Part shown: one piece after another, positions 30,278-40,905 of the stretch
Numbering within the stretch: the stretch's first letter is position 1
Layout: each line of letters starts with the position of its first letter
Assembly (NCBI GenBank): GCA_905221605.1
Contig: CAJNDS010002203.1
Span: forward strand, 403,246 to 465,245
Length of the DNA: 62,000 nucleotides
Reading direction: 5' to 3'
DNA from: Symbiodinium natans
Lineage: Eukaryota > Sar > Dinophyceae > Suessiales > Symbiodiniaceae
The notes under the pieces: model-generated
Databases searched by the model: none
What the model was told of the DNA's origin: nothing
What the model saw: only the letters and a program-made list of their open reading frames with translations
Position numbers and translations under genes: made by a program

Positions 30278-31566
30278 GACAGGCCACGGGGTGTGGCCTA
30301 TGGTTTTAGGTTTCGGGTAAAAGGGTATAAGCGTTTTGGGTTTGGGGTTTAGGGTTTAGGGTCTGGGGTTTAGGGTTTAGGGTCGAGGGTCTAGGGTTTA
30401 GGGTTTGGGGTTTAGGGTTTAGGGTGTAGGGTTAGGCCTATAAAATCCCTAGGCTTCTAGACCCTCAACCCCAAACCATGATCCCTGGGTCTGTACGTCC
30501 CCGGCCCACCTGCGAAATCTTGGAGCTAGCCCTATCTGGGTGGTCGTCAAAATGATGGTCCCTTTTTGGATCCCTATCATAGTACGGCACCGAATATTTA
30601 GGGTTTAGGACCCTAAACCCTAAGCCCTAAACGCTAAACCCTAACCCTAAACCGTAAACTCTAAACCCTAAACCCTAAACCCTACACCCAAAAGGGATCA
30701 TAATTTTGACAACCACCCATCTAGGACCCAGAGTCGCCTCCTATTCCCTGTGGTTGGGGCTTCGGTTCCCCTTAGAAGCCCCTTCAACCCCAAAAAGGGC
30801 ACCCTCTTTGTTCCTAGGATACTCTTGGGTCACCGAAACCCTAAACCCTAAACCCTAAACCCTAAACCCTAAACCCTAAACCCTAAACCCTAAACCCTAA
30901 ACCCTAAACCCTAAACCCTAAACCCTACAGAAACTTGACATTTACACCTTGAAGTAACCTTCGAGGCTGCTCTTGGGACCGCTCCTACAGTCGAAGACCC
31001 GAGCGGCTTGGAGCGATGTGATGCAGGGGCTTGGGATCTTGAAGACCTACGTTTAGGGTTTAGGGTTTAGGGCTTAGGGTTTAGGGTTTTAGGGTTTAAG
31101 GGTTTTAGGGTTTTAGGGTTTTAGGGTGTTAGGGTGTTAGGGTTTTAGGGTTTCAGGGTTTTAGGGTTTTAGGGTTTTGGGGTTTTAGGGTTTTAGGGTG
31201 TTAGGGTTTTAGGGTGTTAGGGTTTAGGGTTTTAGGGTTTTAGGGTTTTAGGGTTTTAGGGGAGACCTAGGTTGTCTTAGGGCCTAGGTATCTACAACCC
31301 AAGACTTTTTTCGAAACCCCGGGAACCCTGAAAGCTTGCCCTAAACCCAAAACCCTAAACCAGCTGCCTTCAGCTTCGTTGCACTACTGGCTGGAAGGAG
31401 AAAGCTTCTCTGGGACTTGGGGGGCGGTTCGGGGTTGGCTTGCAACCCTGAACCCTATGAAGCTGAAACCTTAAACCTTAAACCGTAAACCCTAAACCCT
31501 AGACCTTAAACCCTAAACCCTAAACCCTAAACCCTAAACCTACGAGACCCAAGAGTTGAATCTGAG
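30278..31566. repeat. Intron 27: TTTTAGGG 8-mer and TTTAGGG arrays
   Basis: TTTAGGG at about 30335-30435, mixed CCCTAAA at 30600-30690, a perfect CCCTAAA array at about 30836-30926, and a long TTTTAGGG 8-mer array at about 31050-31262. A CAG-preceded piece near 31370-31395 reads FVALLAGR but does not fit the phase. Confidence 0.75.
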
Positions 31567-31645
31567 GTGGTGGTGCTGCAACCGGACGCAGAACGGATCA
31601 AGAAGTTCGACCGGGTGGTCGTGACCTGCTTGCCATCACTGTGGG
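31567..31645 (+). CDS. ABCC exon 28 (NBD1 H-loop region)
   Basis: Reads VVVLQPDAERIKKFDRVVVT then CLPSLW. RVVVTCLPSL lines up with TVVLVTHQLQFL, so the switch His of the H-loop appears to be Cys. With the Asp in Walker B this suggests that the NBD1 ATP site is non-hydrolytic. GC donor (GCATCC). Confidence 0.75.
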
Positions 31646-31830
31646 GCATCCGAAGCCCGAAAGAAACAACCCCAACCGGCGAAGACGTGAGTTTTCGGTT
31701 TCTGCAGCTTCTAAAACACAAAGGGAAGCTTTGGGGTGCCAACCTGTAGCTCTAGTTTAGGGGTTTGGGTGCTTAGGGGCCAACTTGGTCTTTGCTGGGA
31801 TTGGGACGTAGCGGCCCGCGCTCCACCTAG

Positions 31831-31880
31831 CTGAGGTCCTCAAAGGCGGGCGCATCATTGAGAACGGCATACCTGAGAAG
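31831..31880 (+). CDS. ABCC exon 29 (NBD1 end)
   Basis: Reads EVLKGGRIIENGIPEK, matching the VVLKDGRIxExGTYEEL strand-turn that closes NBD1. Donor GCAGGA, phase 0 out. Confidence 0.9.
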
Positions 31881-32082
31881 GCAGGATGTTTGTTTGCTTT
31901 AGCTGCGAAACTCCCACGCTCCTCGACGGACCACAGAGCCCCGAAGCCCTAAGCCACCAAAAGCCTCAAAAATGAAGGAAAGAACTGCTAAAAATTGGGA
32001 TGTTTCCCCCTTTAGTCCTTAGTAGGGATTCTAGTAGGGGGGGTTGTATATTCCTTACTAAGGAATGTAGTCTTTCGCGCAG

Positions 32083-32137
32083 GTGATGCAGACGCAGGCC
32101 TACAAAGACCTCCTGCAAACCGCGGCGACGGAGTCAA
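32083..32137 (+). CDS. ABCC exon 30 (NBD1 C-terminus)
   Basis: Reads VMQTQAYKDLLQTAATES plus one base. Corresponds to the YEELLxxx helix after NBD1. GA donor (GATCCC). A family-A hairpin remnant lies just upstream (about 31998-32075). Confidence 0.8.
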
Positions 32138-32984
32138 GATCCCTGTCCCAAATCCATTTGCGTGTTCAGGGATGAATTCCTTCCCCTAAAATTTTCAAAC
32201 ACCCCCCTACTGTCCAATATTCAATGCCCCCCTATACTGTCTATACTATAACAGCACGATAATTATCATGGGAGTAGGGTTAATTATTGGTGGGAGGGGA
32301 CGAGTGCTCTACAGACCCTGCTTCAACTGCAGTTTCAGGGTCGAGTCGCATTAAACCCTAGATCCTGAACACTGGGCTTTCACCTTGGGGCGCTGAGGGC
32401 TTAAGCTTCCCCAAAAGCAAGCACAGTGCAGGATTGAGGGTTTCGGGCACAGGTTTTCGGATTTAGAGGGACCCCGATTCGTAGCCTAGGCCCCAAAAAA
32501 GTACTAGAAATAATACAGAGAGTTTCGCCCATGAGCCTTACAACGCTACACCTGTTTATGCCCCAGAAGCCCTTTACAGCATAAACTCCGTAGGCCTTCG
32601 ATGCCTTTAAGGGTACTTGCATGGTCCCTTAATAATATGCTCCCTTACCTTCTTTATTGGGTTCTGAAGTATTGGCCTTTGGGTTCTATAGGATTTTTAA
32701 GTGGTACATAAGGGGTCCCCATGTAAGGGCCATACTAAGGGACCATGCAACTCTTCTGACAACGCCCCCCATAAGCACGAGATTAGAACTACGTGGCTCC
32801 GTCCTTCGGTTCCCAGGGATGAGGCCCCTGGAACGCGCAACCCTAAGCCCTAAACCCTAAACCCTAAACCCTAAACCCTAAACCCTAAACCCTAAACCCT
32901 AAACCCTAAGCCCTAAACCCTAAACCCGAAACCCTAAACCCTCTTCTCTAAGCCCTCTCAGCCTTTGAGCCCTGCAGCCTTCAG
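32138..32984. repeat. Intron 30: family-D and family-C elements, CCCTAAA array
   Basis: Family-D-like sequence at about 32180-32280, family-C element at about 32616-32746, CCCTAAA array at about 32845-32940. No coding sequence seen. Confidence 0.75.
32616..32746. mobile_element. Family-C MITE-like repeat (best ends)
   Basis: TGCATGGTCCCTTA at the left and TAAGGGACCATGCA at the right form a perfect 14-base terminal inverted repeat. The interior matches the copy at 10648-10769. Confidence 0.8.
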
Positions 32985-33058
32985 GCCACATCCTGGACGA
33001 CGGCTCGCCCGAGTCCGCAAAGGAAGAGGATGCCAAGGCATTGAGCGGGAAGAAGTGG
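32985..33058 (+). CDS. ABCC exon 31 (inter-domain linker)
   Basis: Reads HILDDGSPESAKEEDAKALS then GKKW. Acidic, polar, low conservation, as expected for the NBD1-TMD2 linker. Donor GTTTAG is a TTTAGGG unit. Confidence 0.75.
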
Positions 33059-33331
33059 GTTTAGGGTTTAGGGTTTAGGATTAAGGGTTTTAGGATCAAG
33101 GGTTTAGGATTAAGGGTTTAGGATTAAGGGTCTACTTACAGGACTCCAAATAGCAACCCGAATCCCTTTAAAACCCTTGGAGCCCTTAAAGCTCTTTTTC
33201 AACCCTTTGAACCCGTTTAACGCCTTTAAAACCCTTTGAAACCCTTCAAAAACCTTTAAAATCCTTTTAAACCCTTTAAAACCCTTTAAAACCCTTGAAA
33301 ACCCTAAAGCTTACCAGCCCTACACCCCGAG

Positions 33332-33412
33332 GCGAGCCACAAGCCGGCCAGCAGTAGCACGGCCAGCAGCCTCCGCGAGGAGGAGGCCCAAGGGAGGCCC
33401 ACCTGGGAGATG
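33332..33412 (+). CDS. ABCC exon 32 (linker)
   Basis: Reads ASHKPASSSTASSLREEEAQ then GRPTWEM. The REEE..G.xxW pattern leads into VYxxYL of TMD2 in ABCC proteins. GC donor (GCGCCT), phase 0. The preceding intron carries TTTAGGG-like and CCCTTTAAAA-like runs. Confidence 0.8.
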
Positions 33413-33944
33413 GCGCCTCGAAGCATACCTTGTTTAGGGGTTGAGGGCTTTTGGGGCTTAGGGGTTCAGGGGGTTTAGGGTTTAGGGTTTTGGGCTTTCA
33501 GGCTTTAGGGTTTGGGCTTTGGGGTTTGGGGTGAGTAGGGTGAGTAAGGTTCAGGCTGGCTTGTGGCCCTTAGTAGAGCTTGAGATTCGGAAGCAACTTA
33601 TAAGAGCGGGAGTAGTAGTAGCAGTCGCGGATAGAAGTGGCGGCGGCCTGGGCTGAGAAAGCTCAGGGATCATACGAAGTCGGGCTTGAGTATCGGCGTT
33701 TTTTTCGGGCTGTGGGGGTTTGGGGCCCAGGGGACCCTGAGCCGGTGCTAGGGGAGTGGAGGAGTGAGCATCCCCTTGTGGAGTTGCTTTTCTTCCCCAC
33801 TCCAAACTTAGACCCTAAACCGACTAAACCCTAAACCATTTCAGCCCGAAGCCCTGTAGCCCTAAACCCTAAACCTTGGAACCCTAAACCCTAAACCCTG
33901 TAGCCTTAAACCCTAGGAACCCAAACTCAGCACGAACATCTCAG
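33413..33944. repeat. Intron 32: degenerate TTTAGGG and CCCTAAA
   Basis: Degenerate TTTAGGG at about 33430-33540 and CCCTAAA units at 33820-33920, unique between. No coding sequence seen. Confidence 0.65.
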
Positions 33945-34030
33945 GTGAAGCACTACTGCCGGGTGGGCCGGTGGAGGAACATTCTGAACACCTGCCTGGT
34001 GTTCTTCATGCAGATCTACCTGTACCTTGG
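33945..34030 (+). CDS. ABCC exon 33 (TMD2 helix 7)
   Basis: Reads VKHYCRVGRWRNILNTCLVF then FMQIYLYL. It is the elbow helix and first helix of TMD2 (VYLxYLxAxGxxLxxLLLLL). Donor GTTGAG, phase 2. Confidence 0.88.
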
Positions 34031-34598
34031 GTTGAGTGTGTTGAGGGCGCTTGCGGGTTTAGGGTCTAGGGTTTTGAGTTTAAAGCTTTGGGGGGTCTCG
34101 TGCCTGAGCTTCAGATTCCATCGTGGATCCGGATAGCCCGTGCTAGAAACTCCAGCTTTCTTAAGCCCTTAAGGAATTCGTGGAAATCTGTGAAAAACTT
34201 TTTCCTGTATTCTATCTACATGAAACGTTCCTCTCTCCCACAACAGACCATGCGTTTATACATGCATCCCCACCCCGAAGCTCTAAAGCCCAAAATCTAA
34301 GTCTTGAACCCTAAAAGCCCCGAAGCCCTGAACACTGAACCTTAAACCCTAAACCCTAAGTCCTAAACCCTAAGCTGTAAACCCTAAACCCTAAAACCCT
34401 AAATTCTTGAACGGCCAGGCCCCCCTCCCCCCCAACCTGAGTCGGAGATCTTTGGTTTCGTGACCGTTGGACCTAAACCCGAAACCCTTAGCCATGTACC
34501 CTACAACCCTAGAACCCTACAACCTCAAACCGTAAACCCCAGAACCTCAACCCTAAACCCTAAACCCTATTCCCTACACCCATAACCTTATTTCGAAG
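34031..34598. repeat. Intron 33: scattered CCCTAAA units
   Basis: CCCTAAA-like units at about 34315-34400 and 34470-34570, otherwise unique. No coding sequence seen. Confidence 0.6.
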
Positions 34599-34685
34599 GT
34601 ACTTGCTTTGTGACCTCGTGCTGGCCCACTGGACGAACACAATGGCAGTGCACCCCGAGATTGACGACCGGCCCTACCTGACTGG
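34599..34685 (+). CDS. ABCC exon 34 (TMD2 helix 7 end and outer loop)
   Basis: Reads YLLCDLVLAHWTNTMAVHPE then IDDRPYLT. LVLAHWTN matches the ABCC DxWLSYWTD end of helix 7. GC donor (GCACCT), phase 2. Confidence 0.88.
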
Positions 34686-34936
34686 GCACCTGTGCTCGTT
34701 CCCTTTAAGGGTTTAGGGTAACAAAGATAGAAAGGGAGTCCTCTGCAGGCAGCTACAAGCATAAACATGTTTTGGAATGTGGCGTTCCCCCGCCCGCCTG
34801 TTTAGAACATTTCAAAGAATTATTGCGGCACCTACTTCCCTAGTAATCACTTTTTACTAGGGAGGTCGGGAAGTAAACCCTAAACCCTAAACCCTAAACC
34901 CTAAGCCCTTGGGTAAGAACCACTCAGACAAGCAAG

Positions 34937-35024
34937 GTACCTCTTTTGGCTCGGGGCCGGGACGCTGTTCTGGGTGGTGTGCTGGCATTTTGGCCAGCAG
35001 TTCACACTCCGCGCCTCGGCCACG
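34937..35024 (+). CDS. ABCC exon 35 (TMD2 helix 8)
   Basis: Reads YLFWLGAGTLFWVVCWHFGQ then QFTLRASAT. Helix 8 of ABCC TMD2. The donor GTTTAG opens directly into a TTTAGGG array (about 35025-35110). Confidence 0.88.
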
Positions 35025-35166
35025 GTTTAGGGTTTAGGGTTTAGGGTGTAGGGTTTAGGGTTTAGGGTTTAGGGTTTAGGGTTTAGGGTTTAGGGTTTAG
35101 GGTTTAGGGTAGATGTGTTCCTCACATTAGAGCTCTCAAGTAGTTGTGATTCTTCGCTGCTTGCTT

Positions 35167-35263
35167 GGGATGTTCCCCCTTATACTAGCAGTCCTTAATG
35201 GGGATTCCAAAAGGGGCTGCTAGAATCCCTATTCAGGACTGTTAGTCTAATGGGGGAACATCC
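35167..35263. mobile_element. Family-A MITE-like hairpin (best copy)
   Basis: About 97 bases. Left GGGATGTTCCCCCTTATACT and right GTCTAATGGGGGAACATCCC are inverted repeats with CAGTCCTTAATGGGGATT inside. No coding capacity. Lies 31 bases before exon 36. Confidence 0.85.
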
Positions 35264-35294
35264 CGGTGTTGGTTCTTAATGAAGGGTCCGCAAG

Positions 35295-35384
35295 CACCGG
35301 CAAGGAATCTCGGCCCAAATCCACGGAGACGTGCTGAAAAGGATTCTCAAGGCGCCCATCGACCGGTTCTTCGACTCACCGTCG
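35295..35384 (+). CDS. ABCC exon 36 (TMD2 coupling helix)
   Basis: Reads HRQGISAQIHGDVLKRILKA then PIDRFFDSPS. Matches AxxLHxxLLxxVLRAPMSFFDxTP. GA donor (GATCTT), phase 0. Confidence 0.93.
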
Positions 35385-35642
35385 GATCTTGGGATCATTT
35401 TTTGTTGCCTCTGTCCCTTGTGGGGGGGTTTAAGCAGATGTTGAATTTGGAAAACCCTAAACCCTAAACCCTAAACCCTAAACCCTAAACCCTAAAGGCC
35501 CCAGCCTCTCTCAACCCTACACCCTCAGCCCTCCGAGTTCAACCGGGTCCAAGCTAGGACAAGCATCCTGGTACTTAATAACCCTAAACCCTAAACCCTA
35601 TACCCTAAACCCTAAACCCTAAACCCTATAAGCTAGGACAAG

Positions 35643-35704
35643 CATCCTGTGGGCCGGATCATGAACCGCATGTCAGCCGACCTGGTCGTTGTCGACCTCT
35701 ACCT
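35643..35704 (+). CDS. ABCC exon 37 (TMD2, GRILNRFS)
   Basis: Reads HPVGRIMNRMSADLVVVDLY plus two bases. GRIMNRMSADLVVVD is the conserved ABCC GRILNRFSKDxxxVD. GC donor (GCGACC), phase 2. Confidence 0.95.
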
Positions 35705-35740
35705 GCGACCCGGATGCTTTCCTTCAGCCCCGCATCCTCA

Positions 35741-35826
35741 GGGTTTAGGGTTTAGGGTTTAGGGTTTAGGGTTTAGGGTTTAGGGTTTAGGGTTTAGGGT
35801 TTAGGGTTTAGGGTTTAGGGTTTAGG
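35741..35826. repeat. TTTAGGG array in the 148-base intron 37
   Basis: About twelve perfect TTTAGGG units fill most of the intron between exons 37 and 38. Confidence 0.9.
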
Positions 35827-35852
35827 GCCCTACATGTCAGGAAGCATCTCAG

Positions 35853-36004
35853 GTACATGAAGGCCACTGGGACCATTGCCATCGTGTACCAGACCCTCAT
35901 CCCCTTGATCTACGTGCACACGATCCTCCCTCTAGTAGTCACCTTCCTGGCGATTCCCTTCTACTACCTCATCTGGACTCTCTGCATGAGCCGCCTGGCA
36001 ACCC
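35853..36004 (+). CDS. ABCC exon 38 (TMD2 helices 9-10, largest exon)
   Basis: Reads YMKATGTIAIVYQTLIPLIY, then hydrophobic LPLVVTFLAIPFYYLIW and CMSRLAT. Corresponds to helices 9-10 and the YYRxxxRxLxR loop. I chose the GA donor (GAAGGT) because it gives phase 1 and restores Arg with exon 39. GT four bases later is the alternative. Confidence 0.9.
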
Positions 36005-36217
36005 GAAGGTGGACCCTAAACCCGAAACCCTAAACCCTAACCCTAAACCCTAAACCCTAAACAGGGTGTTGGTCCCATTCAAGGATCTCCAGGATAGTGC
36101 ATTTGTGCGGGCGCATCATGTATGGCTCCGTGGCTAAGATGCCAAGCCAACTCCTACAGACCCTAAACATCTCTTAGGGTTTAGGGTTTAGGGTTTAGGG
36201 TTCTGCCTTTAAACAAG

Positions 36218-36336
36218 GATACTGGAACACCACGGTGCCTTTGCGGTACTGTATGTCCACCGCGCGTTCAGATGTGAACAGCTTGATCTCCGATGTCATG
36301 AGCAACAATGTGGTGATTCGGGCCTATCGCGACCAG
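36218..36336 (+). CDS. ABCC exon 39 (TMD2 intracellular loop)
   Basis: Reads YWNTTVPLRYCMSTARSDVN then SLISDVMSNNVVIRAYRDQ. Matches RSPIYxHFSETLxGLSTIRAYxxxE. GA donor (GATCCT), phase 0. Confidence 0.92.
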
Positions 36337-36513
36337 GATCCTGGCTTCAGAGTTCAGGGCTTTGCGAAAACGGAAGGCGAGAAGTTGGGTGTTTGCAATA
36401 TCCGCAGAGGGTTTTTTGGGTGGTTTTTGTTGAGGGTTAACCCTCAACCCTAAACCCTAAACCCTAAACCCTAAGCCCTAAAGGAACTTGAAGCCTGAAC
36501 CCTAAACCGCGAG

Positions 36514-36554
36514 GATCGAATCTCCATGGAGATGTGTGACGCTATGGACAACCA
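36514..36554 (+). CDS. ABCC exon 40 (TMD2 loop)
   Basis: Reads DRISMEMCDAMDN plus two bases of Gln, matching the FIxENxxLVDENQ segment. GC donor (GCTGAA), phase 2. Confidence 0.8.
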
Positions 36555-37310
36555 GCTGAAAGCCGGCCTTTTGGGAGACCGCGTTTTGAGGCGCCTTTTT
36601 TGGGGGCTTAGGGTTTAGGGTTTAGGCGAATTAGGGTTTGAGGTTTAGGGTTTAGGGTTCAGGCGATTTTTGGTAGTCAGGGTTTTGGGGGCATCTGGTG
36701 GTTGTAAATGGTATTGAGACCCGAAACCCCCTACAGCCCGAAGAACCCTTGAAAGCCTGCAGCCTCAGTCTGCTGAGCCTCAAACCCATAGTTATGGGTT
36801 TAGGGTTTAGGGTTTAGGGTTTAGGGTTTAGGGTTTAGGGTTTAGGGTTTACTTAAGCCTTGAGCTCTACATCTGTAGAGTTTAGGGGGCTGGACTCGCA
36901 GTCGGTTGACAGCCCCATGGCGGTCTCTGGTTTCCTTCAGGTTGTACCTATAGGTCCCCCGTTGACCCGCTATGCCGGTGGGGTTTAGGGTTTAGGGTTT
37001 AGGGTTTAGGGTTTAGGGTTTAGGGTTTAGGGTTTAGGGGGTTTAGAGTTTAGGCAGTTATGACCCAAAGGCCTTGCAGTGCCATTATGGAGTAGATCCA
37101 AATGTGCTCTCTGGGTAAGAAGCATCCTGCTCACAGGTCTAGGACTCTGACTCCGGTCTTGCTGCTCAGAGGCTGCGTTTTGGGCCCCGAAATTTTAGGA
37201 TTTCTGAATCCTAAGCCCCCCCAACCCTACACCCTAAACCCTAAACCCCCCCAATCCTAAACCCTACACTCTAAACCCTAAACCCCAAACCCCAAAACCC
37301 TGGCTGACAG
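36555..37310. repeat. Intron 40: TTTAGGG arrays
   Basis: TTTAGGG arrays at about 36795-36850 and 36980-37040, CCCTAAA-like at 37215-37305. No coding sequence seen. Confidence 0.7.
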
Positions 37311-37345
37311 GAGATGGCTGGTGAACCGCGTCATCTTCCTTTGGA
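37311..37345 (+). CDS. ABCC exon 41 (TMD2 helix 11 start, 35 nt)
   Basis: Reads RWLVNRVIFLW after the split codon, matching ANRWLAVRLxFLG. GC donor (GCCCCT), phase 1. Confidence 0.85.
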
Positions 37346-38198
37346 GCCCCTGGCCCTTGCACTCCAGGGGGCTTCGACTCTGAAACTACTTCGTAAACCC
37401 CAAGTTGAATTTAGGGTTTAGGGTTTAGGGTTTAGGGTTTAGGGTTTTAACCCTAAGCCCTAAACCCTCCCCAACCGATAACCTGACCCCTGAATAGTTC
37501 GTGCCCTCTTCGCCCTCGGGAACCTTCGTATCAGTTAATTCCCTACAAGATCCCACAAGGAACCAAGTGAGCCCCGGTATATTTACGCCACGATCTCCTC
37601 CCCCCTGTCGTAAACACACCCACCGACGAATGCAGATGTTGAGGACTTCAGGGTTCAAACCCTCTAGAGTTTCAGAAGTTGTGGAACCCTTTAAACCCTA
37701 AACCCTAAACCCTGAACCCTGAACCCTAAACCCTAAACCCTAAACTAAATTGTTGTTCGGTTTCGGACTCAGAGCTCAAGGGGTCAGATCGCCTGTCGAC
37801 AACATCCCTCACCCAACCGCCGCCCAAAACAAGTTCCGATTACGGGCTGGAGGTCCCAGAGGCATATGAACTGCTAAATTTGGGATGTTCCCCCTTATAC
37901 TAACAGTCCTTAGTAGGGATGACAGTACCTCCGATTATAATCCCCTGAGGGCTGTCAGTATAAGGGGGAACATGCCAAGCCTCAATCTGCAAGCCCAGAC
38001 AACAGGCGACATCATCAGAGTTTACACACGAAGCATTCATTTGAAAGGGCCTACTTCAGGTTTCTACCCCCCATGAACCCCCAGCATCCAAGGCTTCTGC
38101 ACTCTTATCTCTAACCTCCACCCTCAACCCTGAACTCCACACCCTAAACCCTAAACTCTAAACCCTAAACCCTAAACCCTAAACCCACTCCATTTCAG
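37346..38198. repeat. Intron 41: TTTAGGG, CCCTAAA and family-A hairpin
   Basis: TTTAGGG at about 37412-37447, CCCTAAA/CCCTGAA at 37692-37745, a family-A element at about 37882-37976, CCCTAAA at 38135-38190. No coding sequence seen. Confidence 0.75.
37882..37976. mobile_element. Family-A MITE-like hairpin
   Basis: Left GGGATGTTCCCCCTTATACT and right AGTATAAGGGGGAACATGCC are inverted repeats, and the interior matches the copy at 35167-35263. Confidence 0.85.
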
Positions 38199-38275
38199 GC
38201 TTCTACACCACCTCCATGTACATCGTTGGCCTGCTCAATGCCGAGTCGATCGGTGCTGGAACCCTTGGCCCCTTG
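38199..38275 (+). CDS. ABCC exon 42 (TMD2 helix 11)
   Basis: Reads FYTTSMYIVGLLNAESIGAG then TLGPL. Fits helix 11 and the loop before GLSLSYAL. Donor GTGAAG, phase 0. Confidence 0.82.
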
Positions 38276-40387
38276 GTGAAGGGTTGTAGGGTTTGGGGTT
38301 TAGGGTTAGCGTCTAGGGTTTAGGGCTAGGGTTTAGGGTTTAGGGTTTAGGGTTAAGGGTTTAGGGTTTAGGGTTTAGGGTTTAGGGTTTAGGGCTGGTT
38401 TAGGGTTTAGGGGTAAAGGGTTTAGAGGGTTACAATGGTGTCTGCTGAGCGGGTTCGTTGGTTTCTCATAGGCAGTCATTGTTAGGGAACCCTAAACTCC
38501 TGAAACCCAATCTTCTAAGCCCTCGAACGGCCCTCAACCCACTCAACCCCCTTAATCCCCTTCATCCCCTTAAACCCCTTAAACCCCTCAAACCCCTTAA
38601 ACCCCTTAACCCCCCTCAAACCCCCTTAAACCCCTTAACCCCCCTCAAACCCCCTTAAACCCCTTAACCCCGTTTACACCCCCTTAAAACCCGAAAACCT
38701 CTTAAACCCCATAAACCCCCTCAACCTAAACCCTAAACCCCAAAGCCTAAACCCTAAACCCTGAACCCTAAACCCTAAACCCTAAACCCTAAACCCTAAA
38801 CCCTAAACCCTCCCAAGCCGAGGTCTTTGCCTCACCAATCTGCTCCTGCTTGAGAGTCTGATTGAAGTCAACCTCGAGGCTTGCATCATAGGGTTTGTTT
38901 TGGTTTAGGGTTTAGGGTTTAGGGTTTAGGGTTTAGGGTTTAGGGTTTAGGGTTTAGGGTTTAGGGTTTAGGGTTTAGGGTTTAGGGTTTAGGGTGTAGG
39001 GTTCAGGGTTTAGGGTTTAGGCTTTGGGGTTTAGGGTTAGGATTTTGGGGTTTAGGGTTCAGGGTTTGTAGAGCCTGCATAGGGTTTGTGTACGCGTCTC
39101 TTTCGCCGGGTTATGTGCAGGCACCTGATGTTGCTCCCAGCGGGAAGTGACAGGCTGTGGTTGTCTTCCCAAGACCTTCCCTAAGCCCAAAACCATACGC
39201 CTTCAACCCGCAACGCTGACCTTTCGGATTTCCAGAGCTTTTTGGGGGCTTCTTTGGGGCACCTTTTTTTCCAGACCTTCTCCTGGGGCCTTTTGGGCAA
39301 ATCAGGGCTTGGCGAGGGCTGCAAAGGGTTTTTTCACAATTTACAATTGTCATAGGATTTTGGCATGTTTCGCGTGGGCCCTATAAGCCCCTAATCCCCA
39401 AACCCCTGTTCAGGGATTTAGGCATAAGGGTGTGTTATGTTTAGGGTTTGGGGGCCCTGTGACAACCACCCTCCCCCTGCCCCCCCTCCCCCTTCCGGAA
39501 CCCCAAAGCCTACACACCTTAAACCCTATACACCCTATAAAACTGCAAATTCAGTACACCCCATAAACCCTATTCACCCAAAAAGCCCTAAGAACCCTAA
39601 GCCTACACGCTGACAGGTTTAGGGCAGAGGGCGTCCAAGGTCAGGATGCTCTAGCAGCTTAAGCAACCCTCAGCCCAAAAACTCCGCCCAAAGGGCCCCC
39701 CCCCCCCCCCCCCCCCCACAACCCCCAACTCTCAGCCAAAAATGCCCACTGGTTTAGGGTTAGTAGGAAGAACAGCGATACTGCCTAAACATGAGCAGCA
39801 AGCAGCCATTCTCCCTCTTGAAGAGGCTGCTACGGGAGCGCAGTTCGAGTTCATCGCCCTCTCAAGGATACACGAGCGCCTTGGGTCAACTGGAAAGGCG
39901 CGCGCTTGCCTCGCCCTGTGCTTTTGGGTAAACCTTACACCATAGGCCCGAAACTTTTCCCCTAAACCCAAAACTCTAAACCTCAAACGTGCCGGTCCCC
40001 TTCAAGGGTCCGTATAAGACTCGTGTGAGTTCAGCCATTCGGAGCCCAACTGAACTTCGTCTTTGGGCACCCTAAACCCTAAACCCTACACCCTAAACCC
40101 TACACCCTAAACCTAAAGTCTGGGTAAGGTACCTGAACATCCCACAGGAGAAGGAGATGAGGACAGGGGCACAGTTTTGAGGCCACCCACTGCCCATTAC
40201 GACGTGATCGGCTCTCTGAATTCAAGGTCCCTGTTACGGTACGGCCCCTTTTTGAGGGTTTAGGGTTTAGGGTTTAGGATTTAGGGTTCCCAAAGCACGA
40301 ACTCCAACTTGCAGAGCTGGCCGCGTGCTGTGGTTGCCAATGGCGCCCCAAGCATCAAGTTGGGATCGGGGCCTTACCCTCCAAAGC

Positions 40388-40670
40388 CCTAGCGCCTAAA
40401 CCCCTAAACCCCTAAAACCCCATAAACCCCTAAAACCCCTAAACCCCTAAACCCCTAAACCCCTAAAACCCTAAACCCCTAAACCCCTAAACCCCTAAAC
40501 CCCTAAACCCCTAAAACCCTAAAACCCCTAAAACCCCTAAACCCCTAAACCCCTAAACCCCTAAAAACCCCTAAACCCCTAAACCCCTAAACCCCTAAAC
40601 ACCTAAACCCCTAAACCCCTAAACCCCTAAGCCCCTAAACCCCTAAACCCCTAAACCCCAAAACCCAAAA
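40388..40670. repeat. CCCCTAAA 8-mer array
   Basis: About 34 units of CCCCTAAA with occasional CCCCTAAAA and CCCTAAA. The 8-mer form is uniform in this block while neighbouring arrays are 7-mers. Confidence 0.9.
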
Positions 40671-40799
40671 CCCCATGAAGCCCTACGCTCCCTCAACCAG
40701 GACTGTGGGAGATACCCGGTACCGATCCTTTACGGCCCGGTTGCCTGCCAAGGCTGGGCCGTCATATGAGCACTGGCAACCTGAACCATATACATGCTA

Positions 40800-40905
40800 A
40801 TATGTATGTGTGTACATATATATATATATTAAATATTTAAAGCTACTTATTTATTCATTTGTATATATATATATATAGATGAGAGAGAGTGAGAGAGAGA
40901 GAGAG
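40800..40905. repeat. TA and GA microsatellites
   Basis: TATG/CATA and TA runs at about 40800-40878, then GAGA to about 40906. Confidence 0.85.

Noticed and set aside
39731-39746. Reverse-strand spliced-leader-like AGCCAAAAATGCC
   Set aside because: Only a partial match to GAGCCAAAATGGC with mismatches, and no gene start beside it.
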